From positions 1 through 38,208 of the forward strand of contig PKDQ01000002.1 in NCBI GenBank assembly GCA_002862645.1: a stretch of DNA of 38,208 bases, given 5' to 3'. Under the pieces are notes generated by a model, which saw nothing but the letters and a program-made list of their open reading frames with translations, had not been told where the DNA came from and did not search any database. This DNA is from Flavobacteriaceae bacterium. GTDB taxonomy: Bacteria; Bacteroidota; Bacteroidia; Flavobacteriales; Flavobacteriaceae. Positions 16,295 through 24,297 of the stretch are shown piece after piece. The position numbers and the translations under genes were made by a program. Positions within the stretch are counted from its first letter, which is position 1. Every line of letters starts with the position of its first letter.

Positions 16295-17474
16295 CATTTT
16301 TTACTACACCAGAGGCCAACCACGATACAGCAGTCGTCAACCCGCCTACCAACAGCACAACCGTCCATAAGGAAGACCATTCAAGCGCCACAGGGTAAGG
16401 TAAACCAGACCCAGGAATACTAAAAAAAGCAAACACTTTTTGCAGCCAAACAACAAGAATGGCCAGCAATAGCCCAACGCTGCTGCCTAAACCACTAAGC
16501 AACAAGCCTTGTGAAAAAAACACCCTCCGCAGCGACGGTACTGTTGCGCCCAGCTGGCGCAATGTTTTTAGGCTGCCTTTCTTTTCTAAAAGCGTCATGA
16601 TGATGGCCCCCACCACATTAAAAAGGGCAATAAGCACGACTAGAGTGAGTATTGCAATCACGGCAACACGTTCTGTTTGCAGCATTTTATACAGCGCAGG
16701 GTTTAATTCAGCTTTGGTTTTAATTTCGTAAGCAGTGCCTAAGATTTTCTCTAGGTCTTGTTGTACGGCACGCGCTTCAGCGCCGTCGATTAGCTTTACA
16801 TACAACGCATTAGCGTGGTTTTCTCCAGTGCGTAAAATTTCTCGCACCATAGCAATAGGCGCATAAGCTGTGTTTTCGTCTATAGGGGCACCAATTTGAA
16901 AAACGCCTCTTACAACAGCAGATTGTGCACGGAAAGGCTGTTGGTTAAGTACTCCAGCATCACGCTTGTCGGGCACAAGAAGCCTTATGCCTTCTGGGTG
17001 GTCGTAGGCAGCACCATCAAGCTGAGACAACACACCAATTCCCAACACCAACTCGTAAGCGTCAGGCTGCCCCCAGTCTCCGACCATGGTTTCACCTTCA
17101 ATAACAGCAGAAAACAGGCTGTCTACTCCAATGACATTGGCAAATGCGGTTCGGTCTTCGAAACGCAACATCATTTCTTGTGAAAGCGTTGCGGAAATTA
17201 AGGCAACTTCGGGATGGTTCTGAACACGCACAAAAACATCCTTATTCATGTGAAACAAACTGCTTGTTGCAGAGGAAATGCGGATATCCGGATCAAATGC
17301 ATGTGTGAATTGAAGCCCAAATTCACGAAGCCCCCCAAAAACAGATAAAACCACAAAAAAAGCAAATACAGCAACTCCAATAACAAAGGCAGCAAACCTA
17401 CTGATTAGGGTAACAGCAACCTTTTTTCTAAGACCAAAGGTATAGCGCAAAGCAAGGAGGCGGGTGAAGCGCAT
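16281..17474 (-). CDS. FtsX-like ABC transporter permease (LolC/LolE type)
   Basis: A 397-residue inner-membrane permease of the type VII ABC (FtsX/LolE) kind. It has an N-terminal helix (ISRFAAFVIGVAVFAFFVVLSVFGGL), a large periplasmic domain of about 220 residues and three C-terminal helices with LLEKKGSLKTLRQLGATVPSLRRVFFSQG, the coupling region typical of FtsX/LolCE. In Gram-negatives such permeases extract lipoproteins for the outer membrane, and that is the likely but unproven role here. No ATPase gene is adjacent. It follows rbfA by 4 bases, a neighbour order I associate with Bacteroidota, so they are one operon. The 3' end overlaps dusB by 14 bases. Confidence 0.87.
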   Translation of the reverse strand: MRFTRLLALRYTFGLRKKVAVTLISRFAAFVIGVAVFAFFVVLSVFGGLREFGLQFTHAFDPDIRISSATSSLFHMNKDVFVRVQNHPEVALISATLSQEMMLRFEDRTAFANVIGVDSLFSAVIEGETMVGDWGQPDAYELVLGIGVLSQLDGAAYDHPEGIRLLVPDKRDAGVLNQQPFRAQSAVVRGVFQIGAPIDENTAYAPIAMVREILRTGENHANALYVKLIDGAEARAVQQDLEKILGTAYEIKTKAELNPALYKMLQTERVAVIAILTLVVLIALFNVVGAIIMTLLEKKGSLKTLRQLGATVPSLRRVFFSQGLLLSGLGSSVGLLLAILVVWLQKVFAFFSIPGSGLPYPVALEWSSLWTVVLLVGGLTTAVSWLASGVVKNAIRQ

Positions 17475-17478
17475 GTGT

Positions 17479-17838
17479 TTATTTCAACGGGTTGTTTTTA
17501 CGCATCAGCGAGTTTTCAATCTCATTAATATATTCCAAGGAATCGTCAAGATAAAAAGCAAGGTCAGGAACTTTGCGCAAATCGTTCCGGAGGCGTTTGG
17601 CCAAGTCGTGCTTTAATACAGTCTTGTTTCCTTTAATCCCTTCCAGCGTTTCTTTGGCTTTGTTGGCGGGAAATACAGACAGGTAAACTTTTGCCAAGCT
17701 CAAGTCAACCGTAATGGCAACTTTTGAAACAGACAGCACTAAGTTCTTAACTCCTTGTGTGCGAATGGCGCCCTGTAGCAAAGATGTAATTTCTTGTTGT
17801 AGTAGCGCATTAATTTTCTTCTGTCGTTGTGTTTCCAT
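17479..17838 (-). CDS. rbfA: 30S ribosome-binding factor RbfA
   Basis: KH-domain factor needed for late 16S rRNA and 30S subunit maturation, especially in the cold. It has 119 residues, normal length. METQRQKKINALLQQEITSLLQ opens as in the family, VDLSLAKVYLSVF is the central strand pair, and LRNDLRKVPDLAFYLDDSLEY is the conserved C-terminal R-x-P-x-L-x-F-x-x-D block. A perfect -7 box ends 4 bases before the ATG, implying a leaderless mRNA. The permease gene follows directly. The gene is divergent from dinB across a 44-base spacer, one of the shortest intergenic control regions here. Confidence 0.94.
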   Translation of the reverse strand: METQRQKKINALLQQEITSLLQGAIRTQGVKNLVLSVSKVAITVDLSLAKVYLSVFPANKAKETLEGIKGNKTVLKHDLAKRLRNDLRKVPDLAFYLDDSLEYINEIENSLMRKNNPLK

Positions 17839-17842
17839 AAAT

Positions 17843-17850
17843 CAAAAGTA
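17843..17850 (-). promoter_or_regulatory. -7 box for rbfA
   Basis: TACTTTTG on the minus strand is a perfect TAnnTTTG match with only 4 bases to the ATG at 17838. On the usual geometry, transcription starts on or next to the A of the start codon. On the plus strand, the near-match TATTTTTA (17872-17879) lies 3 bases before the dinB ATG. Confidence 0.55.
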
Positions 17851-17882
17851 CTAATAACGTAGCCAAACCTGTATTTTTACGC

Positions 17883-18962
17883 ATGGATTTTCCTATTCGA
17901 AAAATTGTACACATTGATATGGACGCTTTTTTTGCTTCTGTAGAACAATTGGACAATCCCGAATTGAGGGGAAAGCCTATAGCTGTTGGTGGCGGATCTG
18001 AGCGAGGTGTGGTGGCAGCAGCAAGTTACGAAGCACGGAAGTATGGAGTGCGCAGCGCCATGTCAGGCCGACAAGCGAAGAAGCTTTGTCCTGAACTGAT
18101 TTTTGTTTCCTCTAACAGCGCTCGATATAGAGAAGTTTCGGAACAAATACGGGAGATATTTCACGAGTATACCGACCTATTAGAGCCCTTATCATTAGAT
18201 GAGGCTTATTTGGATGTTACTCAAAACAAAAAGGGGATGGCCTCTGCCACGCAGATCGCGGAGGAAATTCGCGAAAAGATTGAGAAAAGAACAAAACTTA
18301 CTGCTTCAGCAGGCATATCTATTAATAAGTTTTTGGCCAAGGTTGCGAGTGATTACAATAAGCCAAACGGCCAAAAAACCATTCCCCCCGAAAAAGTTTT
18401 GGGTTTTATGGAAGTTTTGGACATTAGAAAGTTTCACGGCATAGGAAAGGTGACCGCCGATAAAATGTATCGTCAAGGAATTTATACGGGCGCAGATTTA
18501 AAAGCCCGATCTCTGGAAGACCTCAGCTCTAGATTTGGCAAGTCAGGACAGTATTATTTCAACGTTGTAAGAGGGATACACATCAGTGAAGTAAAGCCTG
18601 TTCGCATAGCCAAGTCCGTTGGTGCAGAGCGCACCTTTACTAAGAATTTATCTAGCGAAGTTTATATGCAGGAACGGTTAGAGGAAATAGTTAAATCCCT
18701 TCAAAAGCGAATGGGCAAAAAAAAGGTTGCTGGCAAAACTGTTACGCTCAAAATCAAATATTCAGACTTTGTCGTTCAAACAAGAAGTAAAACCCTTCCG
18801 TTTTATATCTCGGACCCTAGCTTGATTCTAGAGGAAGCCAAAAAGCTGCTTTATCAAGAAACATTACAAGAGTCTGTGCGTTTGTTGGGAATTTCACTTT
18901 CTAATTTCAAATCAGAAAAAAAACAAGAACCAATAGAAGAGCAGTTAAAGCTTAGCTTTTAA
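17883..18962 (+). CDS. dinB: DNA polymerase IV (Y family)
   Basis: Error-prone translesion polymerase. It has 359 residues, normal length. Catalytic acidic motifs are HIDMDAFFASVEQ near the start and LSLDEAYLDVT around 105. The steric-gate region SYEARKYGVRSAMSG is intact, as are the palm block SAGISINKFLAKVASDYNKPNG and the little-finger domain after the helix-hairpin-helix (FHGIGKVTADKM). The C-terminus ends QLKLSF, a good beta-clamp binding motif. No recognisable SOS operator is seen upstream. The weak box TATTTTTA lies 3 bases before the ATG, so transcription could be leaderless. Its stop overlaps convergent pyk by 4 bases. Confidence 0.95.
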   Translation: MDFPIRKIVHIDMDAFFASVEQLDNPELRGKPIAVGGGSERGVVAAASYEARKYGVRSAMSGRQAKKLCPELIFVSSNSARYREVSEQIREIFHEYTDLLEPLSLDEAYLDVTQNKKGMASATQIAEEIREKIEKRTKLTASAGISINKFLAKVASDYNKPNGQKTIPPEKVLGFMEVLDIRKFHGIGKVTADKMYRQGIYTGADLKARSLEDLSSRFGKSGQYYFNVVRGIHISEVKPVRIAKSVGAERTFTKNLSSEVYMQERLEEIVKSLQKRMGKKKVAGKTVTLKIKYSDFVVQTRSKTLPFYISDPSLILEEAKKLLYQETLQESVRLLGISLSNFKSEKKQEPIEEQLKLSF

Positions 18963-20386
18963 GCCCTAGAAACACGAAGCGTGTTTACTTTACCCCGATC
19001 TGCAAGCGGCATGGCAACTAAGTTGATGATTAAATCACCTTCTTGAACATATTCTTTTTTCTTGGCAATTTCATTGACTTCTTTCACCGTGTCGTCTGTT
19101 GAACCACTGCCTTTGTAAAGCCGCCCTTTAACACCCCAAAGCAAATTGAGTTGGGCAAGAATACGTGGATTTGAAGTAAACACCAAAACAGATGCGCTTG
19201 GTCGCCACGCAGAGATTTGATAGGCAGTATATCCGCTATTGGTTAGCGTACAAATAGCTTTCGCCTCTATTTCATCAGCCATAGTGGCTGCGTGATAACA
19301 AATAGATTTAGTTATAAACCTGGGGTTTTTCTTTTTAGGTGCTTTGTGTGGCACTTGGATTAACGGAGAGTTTTCCACGCTCACCACAATGCGCCTCATA
19401 GTTTGAATCACCTCAACAGGGTATTTCCCAACTGAAGTTTCTCCCGACAGCATCACAGCATCTGCTCCGTCCATTACAGAGTTTGCGACGTCATTCACCT
19501 CTGCGCGCGTTGGTGTTAGGCCGTCGATCATAGACTCCATCATTTGTGTGGCTACGATAACAGGGATGCGCGCCAACTTAGCATATTGCACTAATTCTTT
19601 TTGAAAGATAGGCACTTCTTCGGCAGGCACTTCTACCCCTAAATCTCCTCTTGCCACCATCAAAGCATTACTTGCTTTTACAATTTCTTTTATGTTAACA
19701 AGGGCCTCAGGTTTTTCAATCTTAGAAACAATCGGAATGTCGTATTTGCCGTGCTTTTGAATCAACTTTCTCAAATCTTCCACATCTTTTTTATGTCGCA
19801 CAAAAGAGAGCGCAATCCAATCTACGTCTTGCTTTATGGCAAAGATGGCATCTTCTACATCTTTTTCAGTGAGTGCTGGTAAAGAAATGTTGGTATTAGG
19901 AAGGTTTACTCCTTTATTTGATTTTAATTCACCACCTTGGATTACACGCGCTTTAACGCGTGCTTTATTGTCTGTTTCAAGAACTTCAAAAATCAGCTTG
20001 CCATCGTCTAAAAGAACGCGCTCCCCAGCGCTGACGTCTTTTGGGAATTGTTTATAGTTCATATAGATTGCACCTGCTGTACCAAGCTCCACCTTATCCG
20101 TAGTGAACAGCACTTCTTGCCCTTCTTCGACAAAAGTTCCCTCAGTCATTTTGCCTACTCGAAGCTTGGGCCCTTGTAAATCGGCAAGGATGGCCACATG
20201 AAAGCCGAGCGAAATATTGAGCTCGCGAATTGTTTTTATCCGTTCCAAAACATCATTATGGTCTGCATGGGAAAAGTTTATCCGGAAGACATTTACACCA
20301 CTTTCCATCATGGCCCTTATGACTTCTTTTGAAGATGAAGCTGGGCCGAGGGTGGCTACAATTTTAGTTTTTTTAATTTTTCGCAT
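18959..20386 (-). CDS. pyk: Pyruvate kinase
   Basis: Final glycolytic enzyme, converting phosphoenolpyruvate and ADP to pyruvate and ATP. It has 475 residues, as in bacterial type enzymes. Visible motifs are KIVATLGPASSS at the N-terminus, FRINFSHADH, WIALSFVRHKKDV, SKIEKPEAL carrying the catalytic lysine region, MVARGDLGVEVP for Mg binding, and ATQMMESMIDGLTPTRAEVNDVANSVMDGADAVMLSGETSVGKYP, the longest conserved block. The C-terminal allosteric domain is present but short. It is the last gene of the acpP-fabF-rnc-IPExxxVDY-pyk run and begins 2 bases after its upstream neighbour. Convergent with dinB (4-base overlap). Confidence 0.97.
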   Translation of the reverse strand: MRKIKKTKIVATLGPASSSKEVIRAMMESGVNVFRINFSHADHNDVLERIKTIRELNISLGFHVAILADLQGPKLRVGKMTEGTFVEEGQEVLFTTDKVELGTAGAIYMNYKQFPKDVSAGERVLLDDGKLIFEVLETDNKARVKARVIQGGELKSNKGVNLPNTNISLPALTEKDVEDAIFAIKQDVDWIALSFVRHKKDVEDLRKLIQKHGKYDIPIVSKIEKPEALVNIKEIVKASNALMVARGDLGVEVPAEEVPIFQKELVQYAKLARIPVIVATQMMESMIDGLTPTRAEVNDVANSVMDGADAVMLSGETSVGKYPVEVIQTMRRIVVSVENSPLIQVPHKAPKKKNPRFITKSICYHAATMADEIEAKAICTLTNSGYTAYQISAWRPSASVLVFTSNPRILAQLNLLWGVKGRLYKGSGSTDDTVKEVNEIAKKKEYVQEGDLIINLVAMPLADRGKVNTLRVSRA

Positions 20387-20388
20387 GC

Positions 20389-20835
20389 TTAAAAGGTCAG
20401 TTTTTCTTTGATTTTGTCATGTTTTGTTGGTAGCAGGGAACACGACATAACACGACGTATAGATTGTACTCTTTTTACGAGGTTTTTTGTTATGCCATTG
20501 ACACAAACCAAAAAATCCGTCTGAGATAAATCAGCAAATAAAAGACTTCGCCGGTCTGTTTCTTTAAACAATCCTATTTGGCTACTGGTCGTTGTTGAAA
20601 CGATTTGATTTTCTACCAAGTGCCACGACTGCTGCATGACTTCACAATTGTATTCGTATACAGCAAAACGATCTGCGGTGTTTTCAGCCTTAAGGTCTTC
20701 TTTGCTTCTAACAAGCGATAGCCCTAACAGCCGATTTAAGTGAAAAACAAAAAGATAGGATGGCAATACGGTTGTCACGCAAAGGACATCTTGGTCGAGT
20801 GTTGTGGACTCCAAGTTAAGAGTATGTGTTACCAT
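20389..20835 (-). CDS. IPExxxVDY-family-like small protein
   Basis: A 148-residue protein of unknown function. The identification rests mainly on position: a protein named for an IPExxxVDY motif lies between rnc and pyk in many Bacteroidota. Here the corresponding segment appears to be FADLSQTDFLV, aligning A-D-x(3)-T-D-F with P-E-x(3)-V-D-Y, so the motif is degenerate. The N-terminus MVTHTLNLES and the L-x-x-L-G-L-S-L-V-R segment fit the family pattern. A longer frame starting with GTG at 20871 would add a hydrophobic MLFFFVLIFANN leader. I prefer the ATG at 20835, since the family is cytoplasmic. Tight spacing (2 bases to pyk) implies co-transcription. Confidence 0.65.
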   Translation of the reverse strand: MVTHTLNLESTTLDQDVLCVTTVLPSYLFVFHLNRLLGLSLVRSKEDLKAENTADRFAVYEYNCEVMQQSWHLVENQIVSTTTSSQIGLFKETDRRSLLFADLSQTDFLVCVNGITKNLVKRVQSIRRVMSCSLLPTKHDKIKEKLTF

Positions 20836-20887
20836 ATTATTAGCGAAGATAAGGACAAAAAAAAACAACACCTATCTAAATGCAGTC

Positions 20888-21637
20888 CTAATGTTTGTGT
20901 CGAATTGATTTTATGTTGTCTTGGAACTTAAAATAGGCGCGTTTTGCTACTTTTTCCATGGCTCTTTTTTTGTTTTTGGCCCTAGCTTTAGCAACTGCTT
21001 TCCCACCTACTAAAAGGGTTGCTTTATAGTGGTTTGCTAGTTCTGCTCCGTGGTCCAATTCAACTTCGAAAGCATATTTTATCCGTTTTTTTTGAAACCA
21101 ATCTACCAACAAGCTTTTATAACTCAAGACCATATATTCAAGCTTGTTTAAATCTACAAAAGGGAGAATCATTTTATGGAACACAAACGAGGAACAGCGT
21201 TCAAACCCAAGGTCTATATAAATAGCGCCCACCAACGCTTCAAACAGGTTTCCATGAACATGTAGACTGTGGTTTTTTGTTGGTACGTTTGAAGACAAGT
21301 GATCTATAAGCCCTAGCTGCTCACCAACCATGTTTAAGAAATCACGACGCACAATTTTTGAACGCATAAGCGTAAGGGATCCTTCGTTATTTTGTGGCAA
21401 AGATTCAAACAGATGCGCAGCAACAATGGTGTTGAGGACAGCATCGCCTAAAAACTCAAGGCGTTCATAGTTTATTTTCTGACCATTTTCGGCTGTCTTT
21501 TCCATAGTGGTGTGCGTAAAAACGCGCTTGTATAGCGACAAATCAACAGGCGAAAAACCAATAATGCTTTTCACAAGGTGAAATAAAGGATCTTGCTTAT
21601 TGGAGGAGTTCATTCGCAAAAACCGTTGAAACCCCAT
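20888..21637 (-). CDS. rnc: Ribonuclease III
   Basis: Double-strand-specific endoribonuclease that processes rRNA precursors and regulatory RNAs. It has 249 residues: an RNase III catalytic domain (about 15-160) with YERLEFLGDAVLN (E61, D65), and a double-stranded-RNA-binding domain (about 170-245) with NHYKATLLVGGKAVAKARAKNKKRAMEKVAKRA. In the second catalytic motif, the position usually held by aspartate (D-x-x-E) reads N130-L-F-E133. I believe Asn is common at this position in Bacteroidota enzymes, so it is probably active. The ATG at 21637 starts 1 base after the fabF stop codon; a second ATG at residue 9 (MNSSNK) is a possible alternative start. Confidence 0.94.
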   Translation of the reverse strand: MGFQRFLRMNSSNKQDPLFHLVKSIIGFSPVDLSLYKRVFTHTTMEKTAENGQKINYERLEFLGDAVLNTIVAAHLFESLPQNNEGSLTLMRSKIVRRDFLNMVGEQLGLIDHLSSNVPTKNHSLHVHGNLFEALVGAIYIDLGFERCSSFVFHKMILPFVDLNKLEYMVLSYKSLLVDWFQKKRIKYAFEVELDHGAELANHYKATLLVGGKAVAKARAKNKKRAMEKVAKRAYFKFQDNIKSIRHKH

Positions 21638-21638
21638 A

Positions 21639-22889
21639 TTAGTTCACCGTTTTGAACATAATACAAGCGTTGTGCCCGCCAAAGCCAAAGGTATTGCTCA
21701 TGGCAACCGACACATCTCGCTCTTGTGCAGTATTGAAGGTGAAATTAATTTTTGGGTCTATGTTTTCATCAGCCGTTTGGTGGTTGATGGTTGGAGGGAC
21801 AATGTTGTGTTTGATGCTCAGAATAGAGGAGATGGCCTCAACAGCGCCAGCAGCACCCAGCAGGTGACCCGTCATGGATTTTGTGGAGTTGATATTCATA
21901 GCATATAAACTCTCGCCAAAGACTTCTTTCAATGCTTTGGTTTCCGCAACATCTCCTAGAGGCGTGGAAGTTCCATGCATATTAACGGCATCTACGCCTG
22001 TAATGACAACACCCGCATCAGCAATACAGTTTTCCATAACGCTTGTAGCCCCAAGTCCTTCGGGGTGCGGAGCCGTTATGTGGTGTGCATCTGCGGAAAG
22101 ACCACCACCAGCAACTTCAGCATATATGGCCGCACCTCGTGCTTGTGCGTGCTCTAGGCTTTCTAAAACCAACGCTCCAGCGCCTTCGCCCATTACGAAA
22201 CCATCACGGTCTTTGTCAAAAGGACGAGAAGCTGTTTTTGGATCATCATTTCGAACAGACAAGGCATGCATAGCATTAAACCCTCCGATACTGGCCTTGG
22301 CAACCCCTGCTTCAGAGCCACCCGTGACCATGACATCAGCGTAGCCCAAACGGATATAGTTTAAAGCATCTATAATAGCATTAGCAGAAGAAGCACAGGC
22401 AGAAACCGTAGCAAAATTTGGTCCGCGGAAGCCATACTTAATCGAAATCATACCAGGCGCAATGTCAGCAATCATCTTGGGTATAAAGAAGGGATTGAAT
22501 CGCGGCGTACCGTCTCCGTCAGCGAAGTTTAGCACCTCGTTTTGAAACGTTTCTAAACCGCCAATTCCAGAGCCCCAAATAACACCAACTCTAGCTTTGT
22601 CTATTTTTTCAAGGTCCAGGCCTGCGTCATGTACTGCTTCATCTGAAGCCACCAAAGCATATTGTGTAAAGCGGTCCATTTTACGGGCCTCTTTACGGTC
22701 AAAATGCGCCAGGGGATCAAAGTTTTTTATCTCACAAGCAAATTGTGTTTTAAACTTTGAAGCATCAAAATAGGTGATAGGCGCTGCCCCGCTGGCTCCA
22801 GACACAAGGCCGTTCCAGAACGCGTCTTTTGTGTTTCCAATTGGGGTTAAAGCCCCAATCCCTGTAACGACAACTCGCCGCCTATGCAT
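21639..22889 (-). CDS. fabF: 3-oxoacyl-[acyl-carrier-protein] synthase II
   Basis: Condensing enzyme that elongates acyl-ACP with malonyl-ACP in type II fatty acid synthesis. It has 416 residues, standard length. The catalytic triad is visible: C165 in TVSACASSANAI, the histidine in NMHGTSTPLGD and the histidine in TGHLLGAAGAVE. The N-terminus RRVVVTGIGALTPIG and C-terminal AMSNTFGFGGHNACIMF are typical of KAS II. The ATG is 9 bases after the acpP stop codon, so enzyme and its carrier protein are expressed together, the standard bacterial arrangement. Confidence 0.97.
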   Translation of the reverse strand: MHRRRVVVTGIGALTPIGNTKDAFWNGLVSGASGAAPITYFDASKFKTQFACEIKNFDPLAHFDRKEARKMDRFTQYALVASDEAVHDAGLDLEKIDKARVGVIWGSGIGGLETFQNEVLNFADGDGTPRFNPFFIPKMIADIAPGMISIKYGFRGPNFATVSACASSANAIIDALNYIRLGYADVMVTGGSEAGVAKASIGGFNAMHALSVRNDDPKTASRPFDKDRDGFVMGEGAGALVLESLEHAQARGAAIYAEVAGGGLSADAHHITAPHPEGLGATSVMENCIADAGVVITGVDAVNMHGTSTPLGDVAETKALKEVFGESLYAMNINSTKSMTGHLLGAAGAVEAISSILSIKHNIVPPTINHQTADENIDPKINFTFNTAQERDVSVAMSNTFGFGGHNACIMFKTVN

Positions 22890-22898
22890 GAAAAATGA

Positions 22899-23132
22899 TT
22901 ATTTACTTCCTTCTATATACTGAATAGCTTGACCAACAGTGGCAATGTTTTCTGCTTGGTCATCTGGAATTTGAATATCAAATTCTTTTTCGAACTCCAT
23001 TATAAGTTCTACTGTATCTAAAGAGTCTGCGCCTAAGTCATTCGTAAAGCTAGCTTCGGTAACTACTTCATTTTCGTCAACGCCTAGTTTATCTACAATG
23101 ATGGCTTTTACACGTGATGCAATATCAGACAT
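22899..23132 (-). CDS. acpP: Acyl carrier protein
   Basis: Carries growing acyl chains as phosphopantetheine thioesters. It has 77 residues from the ATG at 23132, matching normal ACP length. A longer reading frame upstream crosses the promoter and is not used. The attachment serine is S37 in [19 protein letters not shown], and the protein is strongly acidic as expected. First gene of the acpP-fabF-rnc-IPExxxVDY-pyk run, with one of the best promoters in the window just upstream. Confidence 0.97.
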   Translation of the reverse strand: MSDIASRVKAIIVDKLGVDENEVVTEASFTNDLGADSLDTVELIMEFEKEFDIQIPDDQAENIATVGQAIQYIEGSK

Positions 23133-23155
23133 AATTTTGGTTTTATTATTTCGGA

Positions 23156-23185
23156 CAAAAATAGAAAAACTTTTACGCACACAAA
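23156..23185 (-). promoter_or_regulatory. Promoter of the acpP operon
   Basis: On the minus strand TTTG (23185-23182) is followed after 18 bases by TATTTTTG (23163-23156), a full -33/-7 flavobacterial pair with spacing inside the known 17-23 range. The leader to the acpP ATG would be about 20 bases. Confidence 0.7.
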
Positions 23186-23217
23186 TGTTTTTTCTAAATA
23201 ATACACATTTTAAACTG

Positions 23218-23250
23218 TTGCAGCTAAGCAACTTTTATTGCGTAAGTTTG
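23218..23250 (+). promoter_or_regulatory. Promoter of the purN operon
   Basis: TTG (23218-23220), 22 bases, then TAAGTTTG (23243-23250): a full -33/-7 pair. The expected start of transcription is near 23255, some 15 bases before the purN start codon. It is back to back with the acpP promoter. Confidence 0.65.
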
Positions 23251-23269
23251 CAGAAAGGCATTCTATATT

Positions 23270-23833
23270 TTGAAAACAATAGTTGTTTTTGCCTCCGGTT
23301 CAGGCACTAATGCTACAAAAATAATCACGTACTTCGACACCGTTAAAACTGCTGCCGTAATACGTATTTATTGCAACAACCCAAATGCTGGTGTAATTGA
23401 TCTTGCTGCACGCCTCGGGGTGTCCACCAGGGTCTTCAATCGACTCGAATACCAACAAGAAATCTTAGAAGAGCTCTTATCAGCTAAGCCCAACCTTATT
23501 GTTCTGGCAGGTTTTTTGTGGAAGATACCCAAAAGCTATATTGAAGCATTTCCCAACAAAATTATTAATATACATCCTGCATTGCTTCCCAAATATGGAG
23601 GAAAAGGCATGTACGGGCAACACGTTTTTGATGCGATTGTTTCCAATAACGAAACAGAAACAGGTATTACAATTCACTATGTCAACGAACATTATGACGA
23701 AGGGACCGTTATTTTTCAAGCGAATACTGCCATAGCTAAGACAGACTGTGCAGCAGAAGTAGCCGCCAAAACACATCAACTGGAGCATGCACATTTTGCC
23801 CTACAAATACATCAATTGCTAGACCTACAATGA
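23270..23833 (+). CDS. purN: Phosphoribosylglycinamide formyltransferase, TTG start
   Basis: Third step of purine synthesis: transfers a formyl group from 10-formyl-tetrahydrofolate to GAR. It has 187 residues. The N-terminal phosphate-binding loop is VVFASGSGTN. Catalytic residues N100, H102 and D143 sit in INIHPALLP and HYDEG. The first beta strand begins right at residue 3, and no in-frame ATG precedes it. The start must therefore be the TTG at 23270, which is also placed well relative to the promoter. The stop overlaps the rnhA start by 4 bases. It heads the purN-rnhA-pfkB run, with purF following. Confidence 0.94.
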   Translation: MKTIVVFASGSGTNATKIITYFDTVKTAAVIRIYCNNPNAGVIDLAARLGVSTRVFNRLEYQQEILEELLSAKPNLIVLAGFLWKIPKSYIEAFPNKIINIHPALLPKYGGKGMYGQHVFDAIVSNNETETGITIHYVNEHYDEGTVIFQANTAIAKTDCAAEVAAKTHQLEHAHFALQIHQLLDLQ

Positions 23834-24297
23834 AAGAAGTTCACCTTTATACAGATGGGGCCGCTCGAGGAAATCCAGGTCCTGGCGGATACGGGCTCAT
23901 TTTAGAACTTCCAGGGACCAACTATAAAAAAGAGCACGCAGAAGGCTTTCTGCACACGACTAACAACCGTATGGAACTTATGGCGGCTATTATCGGCTTG
24001 GAATTGTTAAAAAACGCGCCTGTTAAGATTACCATTTTTACGGATTCCAAATACGTTTGTGACGCTGTTAAAAAAAAATGGATTTTTCGTTGGGAGAAGG
24101 AGGGATTTAAAAAGCAAAAAAACCAAGATTTGTGGAAACGTTTTTTAATCGTGTTTAGAAAGCATAATGTACAGATTAAATGGATCAAAGGCCACAATCA
24201 GCACCCACAAAATGAAAGATGCGATGCCCTTGCAGTAGCAGCATCCAAACAAAAACACCAAAAAGAAGACACGGGATATAAACTAAAAACCACATGA
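23830..24297 (+). CDS. rnhA: Ribonuclease HI
   Basis: Removes RNA from RNA-DNA hybrids such as primers and R-loops. It has 155 residues. All catalytic residues are visible: D9 in YTDGAARGNPGPGG, E49 in NRMELMAA, D72 in IFTDSKYV and D132 in NERCDALA, with the activating histidine H122 in IKGHNQHPQNE. The basic handle region KKKWIFRWEKEGFKKQKN is present. It overlaps both neighbours by 4 bases, the ATGA-type arrangement, showing tight coupling inside the purine operon. Confidence 0.96.
   Translation: MKEVHLYTDGAARGNPGPGGYGLILELPGTNYKKEHAEGFLHTTNNRMELMAAIIGLELLKNAPVKITIFTDSKYVCDAVKKKWIFRWEKEGFKKQKNQDLWKRFLIVFRKHNVQIKWIKGHNQHPQNERCDALAVAASKQKHQKEDTGYKLKTT

Noticed and set aside
20836-20871. GTG start giving a hydrophobic leader on the IPExxxVDY-like protein
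   Set aside because: The ATG at 20835 matches the expected cytoplasmic N-terminus; the upstream stretch is low-complexity and looks non-coding.
21874-22344. 156-residue plus-strand ORF
   Set aside because: Antisense to fabF, which is unambiguous; the ORF reflects the codon bias of fabF.
23133-23231. N-terminal 33-residue extension of acyl carrier protein
   Set aside because: It would run through the acpP promoter; the ATG at 23132 gives the standard 77-residue protein.
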